A DNA stretch of 64,000 nt from Haliclystus octoradiatus (lineage: Eukaryota > Cnidaria > Staurozoa > Stauromedusae > Haliclystidae). Location of the stretch: positions 15,115,905 to 15,179,904 of the forward strand of contig OU744451.1 in NCBI GenBank assembly GCA_916610825.1, read 5' to 3'. The notes beneath the pieces were generated by a model. The model was not told the origin of the DNA. It searched no databases and saw only the letters and a program-made list of their open reading frames with translations. Made by a program: the position numbers and the translations under genes. Below are positions 15,001 to 24,400 of the stretch, in pieces. Positions within the stretch are counted from its first letter, which is position 1, and every line of letters begins with the position of its first letter.

Positions 15001-18000
15001 TTGATTTTTGTGATATGCCTTACTTTGATATCGATATATCAGGATAATCAAATACCTCAAATATCTTACATCAACCACAATCTCATCTTCATGCATTTTT
15101 CTTACCTATCGAATGCGGTCAATTTCACTACAGAGATAATGCTCAATATAATAATATAAATATACTGATGGACCACAACAAGTAAACATAATGTTATTGT
15201 ATGACAGCCATGTTTATTTATCATAAAGAGATACCACACTCGCCATGTTTGGATCGCTTCACCCAAACACGCCAGACATTCAGGACACAACAATGTTTTA
15301 TTTTTGCAAGTGTCTGCTGTCTACCAACAATCCAACATCCTTGTTTAAAAAGGTGATTCAAACATGGATGCCGTTTTGTATCTCTTCCATAAAACAAAAC
15401 AAGCTTTTTAGTTTTAGCTTTTTAGAACAATTCATGAATGTTAAATGGCTCAAATTTTCATGAACTGTTCATGAACTCCTGAACTGTTTTTTGTAGAGGA
15501 AGAAGACATTATTAAGGGAGGTTATTGTAGCATTGCAGCTTTCAGATGTTCTCAAATGTAAAGAAGAAAATTAATTTATAGATTGAAAAGAAGTAGCTAC
15601 GTAATTTTGTTCTTTGGATCAGCATCCATTTTATGATTCTTTTGGATATTGATATTGATCAATGTACTTTGACTTTTAGATATTTGTTTGTGGTTCTCTT
15701 CCTTATTGGTTATTTGTAACATCCCGTGGTGCACTGCGAAGTCATCCCATGGATGTTGATGGACCAGCTACAAGCTTTGCTGAATTTAACAATGTTAATT
15801 GTCCAAATGGATTCCTTTATTTCAACCAACAGGTGACTGATTGTGTTTCCTTTGAGCCTAATGAATGCTGTGATATCCCCCGCAATACTTGATTTGATGA
15901 ACTGTTCATAAACTTCATGGACACCTTATGAACAGTTCATAAATGCCAATGTCCCGATTTTCATGAATTTTTTAACAGGTGTCAGTGTTTTTATGCAAAC
16001 ATAATATTCTTGCTCCTCACCGGATATTAGTTCATAAATTTTAATTCATGAAGTTTATAAGTTGTTCATGAATGAACTCATGAACTTTTTGAGGGAGGGT
16101 CAGACAGACCCATCTATTAAAAATGAGATGATATTAGAATTCAGGGGAACGCAGAGATCTGTGATATTTGAGGGCTGTTGAGTCCTAATTTTTGATTTGA
16201 CACAACTATAGTATATTTTTGTGAATAATTTGCAGAAAAATGTTGATAATGTTAACCTTTTTATTATCCCTTGTTACCATTTTAGGAAGAGCTACGTATT
16301 TGTGTATTACCAACGCATTTTACATATGATGCTATGTGGCCAGTGCGAAAGGTTCCATTGCGAGAAACGCCTTATCATGTGGCATATAACCTTGAACACA
16401 AGGTATTTCGTTTGTCCTTTTAGAAAACATTTTGTTTCCATACTTATTGCAGAATGAGTAGAAGATTTGATGCTTATCCAAATGGAAATCCCAATGGGAT
16501 TACATTGAGCTGTGCATAAAGGTGTAGATTGTTGTCGACTTGATATTTTTGACTGATATTGCTCTTGCAGACACTGTTTTGCTCATATGTACCTATTAAT
16601 GCGGAAATCTGTGTGTGTGTCAAATTTTCTGCTGTTGTTGCAGTCACTTTTCAAGCAAGATATGTAGATGTTATATTATAATTGTTGTTTTTCAGTCGGA
16701 TTTCGGCAGGCTTTGATTTTTTTTGTTTCGCCTTCTGATTCGCATAACTAAAAAAGATATATTGTGTCAATGTTTTTACAATGGTCAAAGGTGTCGCATT
16801 TCAAGATCAACTTAGTTAAAACATTTTTTGGCCCTTGTTGAAATTATTATTCAAATTAACGCTGTAAGATTTTAATATGCTCTGAAGGTCGTTTTTCAAT
16901 GTGCAATGTGATGATCTACATGATCCCAAATATCTGAATTGACTATATTTATCTTTGTAAATGTTGATGATGTACAACTTTATCACTGTATTTGAAATTC
17001 TAATGTGCAGCATTTTCGATGTAATCGTTAATCATTTCCAGGCAAGGTAGTAAAGGAGAGAGTTAAATAGTTAACATTGATATTTATATCAAAATAAAAT
17101 TTAATTTGTCAAGGTGCACCAAACACTCAGGGTCTGACAAAAGTGAGGATCCTGGAATCCTAGATCCCAGAAGGCTAGAGCAAATTCAGAAGAATGTTGA
17201 TAATTTCAACCTCGAAAGAATGTCGTGTAGAAAAGGTTGGAAATGTTCTAAGATTAAACCTAAAGCTAAACCTTTTGTCAGCCTCTGGATGCACTTCATC
17301 TCTTCATAATGCAAGTCCTTCTGGACTATTCCATCTGCCATCGCAAGGTGGTACTCATTTGAGGTTCAGATGAAGTCAAGTCTGAGTTGAGTTGACTTTC
17401 AGGTGATTCGAGCCACAGACCATCAGATTTAGATGCTCAGCAGCAAGATAGAACTATTTTTCCTTTGCGGAAAAAGTTTACTACTTGACGTTTACTCGAA
17501 TGAGTGTGTTTAATATACAGTAACCCATTAACCACATGTTTCATCCTAATTTCCTTACTTGCATTCACCAAGATAAGATTTACTATTTTCTTTTATGCAG
17601 GTTTATGCGATAGCAACTACTCGTTTTGAACCTCATAAAAAGATACCAAAGTTCCACACAGAGGAGAGAGAATTTGACGATGTAGAGAGGGGTGAGTTTG
17701 TAGTAGACGTATATAATATTTAATGAAAAAAACAGTCCTCGGTCTGCTTCTGCTTCATAGGTCCATTTCACCAATACTATTGTATTTTTTAATATATCCA
17801 ATCCTTTTGATTTTCTTGCTAGATTCAAGATTTATTTATCCTCAACTTGATCGTTTTGTGATACAATTAATTTCACCTGTCAATTGGGAGATTGTACCAA
17901 ATACAAGGTATCAAATAGTTGCGTATTGCATTGCTTCTCGACTTTCATCAATTAATGTGCTTAGCCTATCTTGTGATGCGTTATTAAGTAATTTGCCATG

Positions 18001-18451
18001 CCTTATCCTAAACACAGAAATATAAATGCATAGACCACGAAGCATTTTTGGCATAGTATTGGGCAGCATTCAGATACTTGCATCCATTCAGCCTTGATTC
18101 CATCCACAGGCAATTTGATGGATATTTTGTTTTGGTCACATTGTGAGATCTTTTGCTATTCAAAATTATTAATATCCAATGTATGTTTCTTTTATTTTGC
18201 AGATATGAATTAGAAGAGTTTGAACATGTGACCGGAATGAAAAATGTTTATCTGGCTAGTGAAGAAACCCACAGTGGTAGAAAATCATTTCTTGCTCTTT
18301 CAACAACATATAACTATGGAGAAGATTTATGCTGTCGTGGCAGGGTAAGTGCCTTTCCTTTATTGTCATATCTGCATTCTGCAAAACATGGTAATCAATA
18401 TTGAATGCGTAACATGTTGATAATATAGTCGGAATTATATAAAGCCTATCT

Positions 18452-18484
<33 letters not shown>

Positions 18485-21400
18485 TTGATATAATAATAAC
18501 TGCTTTAACTGCCCCACATTTGAGAATCTTGTATAGCTGTTTTCTATTTGAAGGTGTAGTGTCATACAAAAATAACATTTCACAACTCCTACAAGATTAG
18601 ATATATAGTAGAGATGAAAATCATTTAGGGTTAAATTCTAACTGAAAAGCGTTTTTAGACAACATTATATAGTTTTAGAACATATCGAGGATCTGCTACG
18701 ATTTATTCTTGCAATTTGATTGGTTAACGCCAATAACGCCATTTCATCATAGCCGAGCTTGACCCCGTCGATTTCAAGAAATTTATGAAATTACCAAACA
18801 ACCGATAATTATTTAAATATGGCATTATAAACTGGCAGAGTGGCAAGTAATAAAAAGTAAAAAGCAAATACAGTGAATATTTGTAGAGTCATATACAATT
18901 TCATTGAGTTACTGTTTCATGCAGCGCCTCAGTTGTTCAAAATGAATCAAATGGCTCTGGGTGAAATATGTAAGCTAGTAAACAAACATGTTTAAAATGT
19001 ATAGAAATATTTTGCACAAATTAACAATTCAAAAACAATTTGCCTAACTTTTACAGTATTGATAATTGTAAAAACATAACATAACTTCATTTAATTAATA
19101 CATCCCCTTGTCCTTTTATGGCCAGTTTTTTCAAGTTCCTAGATATAAGTATAAGCACTAACTGGCATAGAAAGGAAAGCTTTCGATAAGCTATCAAAAC
19201 CAAACAAATTCAACCGCTAATATTTCAAATAATTAAACCATTTCTCCAAATGAAAGTTAGCAACATTAGATAATCAGTTAGCTAAAAAGTTATCAAAAAT
19301 TCAATAATCTGCTCTTTTAAATAGGCAATTAGCAAACATTTAGTCAATAAATCTTTCTTAGTTTCATTTCTTTCTTCACGTTGACGGCTTTTTACGAAAT
19401 TCTTCAAATTATAGGTAAGAAACAGTTTCTTTCCTTTTCAAGTTTTTCCAGTCAGTTTTCCATAATGAATAACACACAGAAGAACATACAAAATATTGTT
19501 TAAAGATAAGAATCCATGACTATGTGAGAAAACGATGTTACACATCCATTCTTTTAATTTCAAGAAGAGAAATATAAATTCCCCGATATCAATTTTTCCT
19601 CGCAGCTTTTAGTTGATTTAAAAAAGACAAGTGTAAAGCTCTCGACTCAGCCTTCTTCCGGTGACGTCACGAAAATAGGAGAATTGCATATTTGATCATG
19701 GATTGTAAAGATCAGAAAATGCTCTGAAAAAACGTACAAAACATTCACAAATCGGGGTTGGCTATGTTCTAAACCAAATAGTTCATACTTTCCGTGAACT
19801 ATGCTCTGATAGCACCACTCGAGTCACTTCAGGAGAAAACTCGAAGGCGAAAATTACTCGCCGAGGCGGCTCGTAATTTTCTGATGCCTTCTCGTTTTCT
19901 CCTTACGTGCCTCTCGTGGTGCTATCAGAGCATAGTTCACGGAAAGTATGAACTATTTGTTTAATATTTACTTTGAAAATCAATGAATATAAGAGCTATT
20001 CTCCTTTTCTGCAACTCAAACACCACAAACACATGAATTAACCAATCAGATTGCAGGAATCTGACACTATATTTTATATTTTTTGCTTTTTCTTTTTTCA
20101 GATTTTGATATTTGACATAGTTGAAGTTGTTCCTGAACCTGGACAGCCTTTAACGAAATACAAAACAAAGGTAACAAACACACTTTTGACATGATATAAA
20201 TCTGCTCAAGCAGAGATCAATTACCAATTGTATTATGTGTCCAATTATTGTTGCAGCTTGTTGTAGCTTGTTGGTTAACACATCAAAATCTAAAGTTATG
20301 CTCATTGATCAATTTAGAGTTATAAAATCACCTGAAAACAATATGAACAGCACATTGCTGTAAACAGATACTTGTCGAAATTTTAGGGGCTACGCTCGAT
20401 TCCAGTTTATCTTTCAATGCTCATGTTGACAATGTTATTCATATCGCTGGATTTTGGCTTTCGAATATCGGGAGAATTGCAGAAGACCCATACTCCTGAA
20501 ATTCTAAAAATAATCATTGAATCGAAAAGTATCAGACCGGCTCTCTATGCTCTACCTGTTTGGTCATCCTGCAGTACTACACACTGTCTACGCTACAGCA
20601 AAAACTGCAAGAGGGACTATTGAATTGGGCAGCGAGACTTATATCTCTTTTGTTGGACCTCAAATATTAATAAAAAATATATCTGCATATTGAGCTGAAC
20701 GTTGAAATGATCTTTCTGAAAGCAGATTATCATTTGGCTCAGGCATTTTTTTATTAGAGACAAAAACACGAAACGCTATTGTGTTTTTTCCGGTCTAAAC
20801 TCTCTTATGAAAATTAAACGGATAACTGGTGGTGGGAAAAAGTGAGACACAAATGTGTCACTCCAAAGAAACAACTCCCAATATCTGGGATATACACTTT
20901 AAACTTTACACTTTTTACAGGGATCGTCATTCAATGGTGTGTTGCTTATCTTTATTTTAAATCTGATGGTCCTGTTGTTTCATTTCAGTGTCTATATGCA
21001 AAAGAACAAAAAGGCCCTGTTACAACTTTATGTTCTATTCAAGGCTATTTACTGACAGCCGTTGGACAGAAAGTAAGCAGCAAGAAGCAGTAAATGAAAG
21101 TTTAATTTCCATCATATTTATATAATTGATGACGTTTTGTCCAGTGTTAGCATTATGATTTATATTTATCATTTATCACATTTATTAGTGAGTTTTGCTT
21201 TTACATTCTTTATTTAAACTTTGCAATCCATGCTTATTTTGGTCAAGCGGCTTCAAAGTGCCCTGGTTAAAAACGTTTGTGATTTCATTAACGTGAAATC
21301 GCCCACAAAATTTATGAACTTTTCATGAACATTTGGGCAATTTCAAATTCATGAACCGGTTCATCAACTTTTAGTGACTGTTTGTTTATTTTGAACTCAC

Positions 21401-24400
21401 GCGAAAATAATCAATAACTGCATGACCTATTCATGAAGTGAAATTCATAACTCTTCGTGATCTCATGGGTACGGGTTTTTTCACTGGCCTCACGCCATTT
21501 TTCACAGCAATAGTCATTTAATTAGGAAAACAATAAGATTTTGAAAGAAAGAAATACACAATTGAAAATGAATTGAATAGTCATATCTTTTCATGTGCGC
21601 CGTGACGAGTTTCGGCCATCAACATTTACTTTTATCTTCATACAGATTTACATTTGGAATTTCACCGAAAAGAATGATTTAGTTGGTGTAGCATTTATTG
21701 ATACACAAGTGTTTATTCACAATGCCATTTGTATTAAGAATTTCATTCTTCTTGCTGACATCACGAATAGCATCCAATTGCTACGGTTCCAGGTAGGTCA
21801 CTATTGCACGGTTATCGACAACTTTTAGGTATTAACCTGCGAAAAAAGTTCAGGAGTGTTCATGAACAGTTCATGAACGTTAAATGGCTTCAACTTTTCA
21901 TGAGCTGTTCATGAACTGTCTTTGAAGTTTCATGAACTGTTCATTTACTCCTGAACTGTTTTTCGTAGGAGTTACTCTAATAGTTGCAATTATGAGAAAT
22001 TATTATAAAAGAGCAAAGTAAGTGTTTTATTTACTTGATATTGAAACTGTGTCAAGATAATGTTTGCCTCAACATTAAAACTTACTCGATTTTGATTGGC
22101 TAAGAAGAGCAATACAGTTTTTTTGTTAATTGATTCCAGAACAGTTGATTGATTAGATATTGTGATTACCAAACTTGACATTAGAATCTAATCGAAAATA
22201 AATAGCAGTCAATAAAACATACTAACAGTAAACCGAATGAGGAAACAGAACTGTTTGAAGATCTTCATTTCAACATTTCACAAAGTCAATGATTTTTAAT
22301 GTGTATTACCAAAAGATTTAAAGAAAAGATTGATAACCCTGATGGTGTATTTTGGAATGACCCCATGACCCCATGATGCATTGTTATACAGTACCACACC
22401 ATCTTGGCTGATGTGAAAAAGCTCTAGAAATACGATTTCACATTCTATTCAGTATTTTAAGCTGCATGTGTGGATTTTTCACTTGTGCAAGTTAATCTTA
22501 AATAGAATTCGAAGCTGTATTGTTACCTATACTTAATTACTTGTTAAGCTAGATCTTGGTGAGGATAAAGTTGAGGTTCACCATAAACCTATAAATAATG
22601 AATGTTGTATGTGGTTCCTGTTGTTTTGTTGCCTTGCAAAACTCTTTTCAAATTTATGCAATTGATTTCTTATAGGAGGAATACAAAACGCTATCGTTGG
22701 TCAGTAGGGTATGTATCCAATTTTTGATCGATGTTGGTACACTATTCTGATATTATTTCACTTTGTAATCATTTAGACATATATGTGTTTGATTTATTTA
22801 CAAACTTTGTTAATAGTGTGTTTCACTTCACCTGTTCAAAACAGTCCATGAAAGTTGATAGATCAAATATTCATGAACTAATTCATGAAAAACAGATCAT
22901 TCAACGTTCATAAACTGTGTATATAGATTTTATGCATAGTTCATGAACAATTCATGTAATCAGAAGCAAAATGTTCAATTAATCGTCAAACCACTGTGTG
23001 GTATGTAATTGTATATCCTATAAGTTTCCAGGCTTAAATCAAACCAAACAGGAAACCAAACGTGTTCAGTTTGACTCTGACGTAAGAAAACGGTGTTGCT
23101 ATTATGAGCACTTTTGACAAATAAGATGCTTTTTGAAAAAATGTTTACTTAATCGACCTATAGCTCAGGTTGATGTGGGCCATGTTATAATTATTGATTT
23201 TTTATGCAGGATACGAAACCGTTGGAGGTCAATTCTGTTGAATTCTTTGTTGATGGTGCACAGCTTGGATTTGTTGGTAAGTTGGTGATATAATGACTGC
23301 ATCTTTTCGTGGATTGCATTCGGTATTAATACAAGACAAATTTCACATTGCTCAATGATAAAATACTTAACCCAAAAGAGAGAAGATGTTTGTGAAAACC
23401 ATTGACTATTCTATGATAAATAAAATTAATGAATTTTAAATGACTCACTCACTAATGCGACCTTTTCTTAATTATTTCATGTTAATTACAAATCCTAATT
23501 TTTGCTTACATGAAGAAATTATGAAATGTGTTGGTTCATTTTATCAATGATCTAGACGCGATTGGCTTGGGATATTATTTTTATGATAGCTTGCACCAAT
23601 TTGCTAAACAAGGTACTTTTTAAAAGAGTCAAGGTACTGTCCTGGCCTGATATGATCAGTAATAGGACATTTGTGGTAGTGGTTTGTCGATAGCTCATCG
23701 CATAGCTCCATTTTTCTTATGTACAGCTTTCACTCGTTTTGGACTTGAAGATTATTCCATAAAAGAACCTTAACACTTCTAACCGCCTAGCTAGTATTCT
23801 ATTCTGTGTAATAATTCAAGGCTCTATTCTGTGCGGATGTTTAGTTTGTTGATCGACATGGTATTAGTGACTAAATGGCATATGTGTGTCGCTATATGTT
23901 TTGTAAATTGTCTTAATTAATTATCAAGACTGGACATAGGTATCACTGCTATGTCTGACCGTGATTTGTGGCGTTCTTTGTGTAGCAAATATGTATGTAA
24001 GGCGTAAGAGGGACGGCACATTCCTATAATGTGGCTGTCTATACTACTACTACTATCATTGCTATATACAACAGAGCTTAAAAAATATTAATATGCGAGT
24101 AAAAAGATCAAACAATCATGTTTGCTGTTATAATTCACATTGATTTGTGTGTCTTTATTCAGCTAGCTGCTCATTTGATAGATGTGAATTAATATGAACC
24201 GTACGGTTTGAAAACTAATGATGACACATTTATTTATGCAGGGCAGCTAGTATTGTATACGACTGACTTTCATGCTCTCTAGTCGTAGTTTTTCTTTTTC
24301 ACTCCTCTTTATGTATAATTGTAAAGGGTTTACTTAACATTTACTTTAACTTTAAATTTCATGATGGAATTCGCGATAAAAAAACACACAGTAATTGGTG

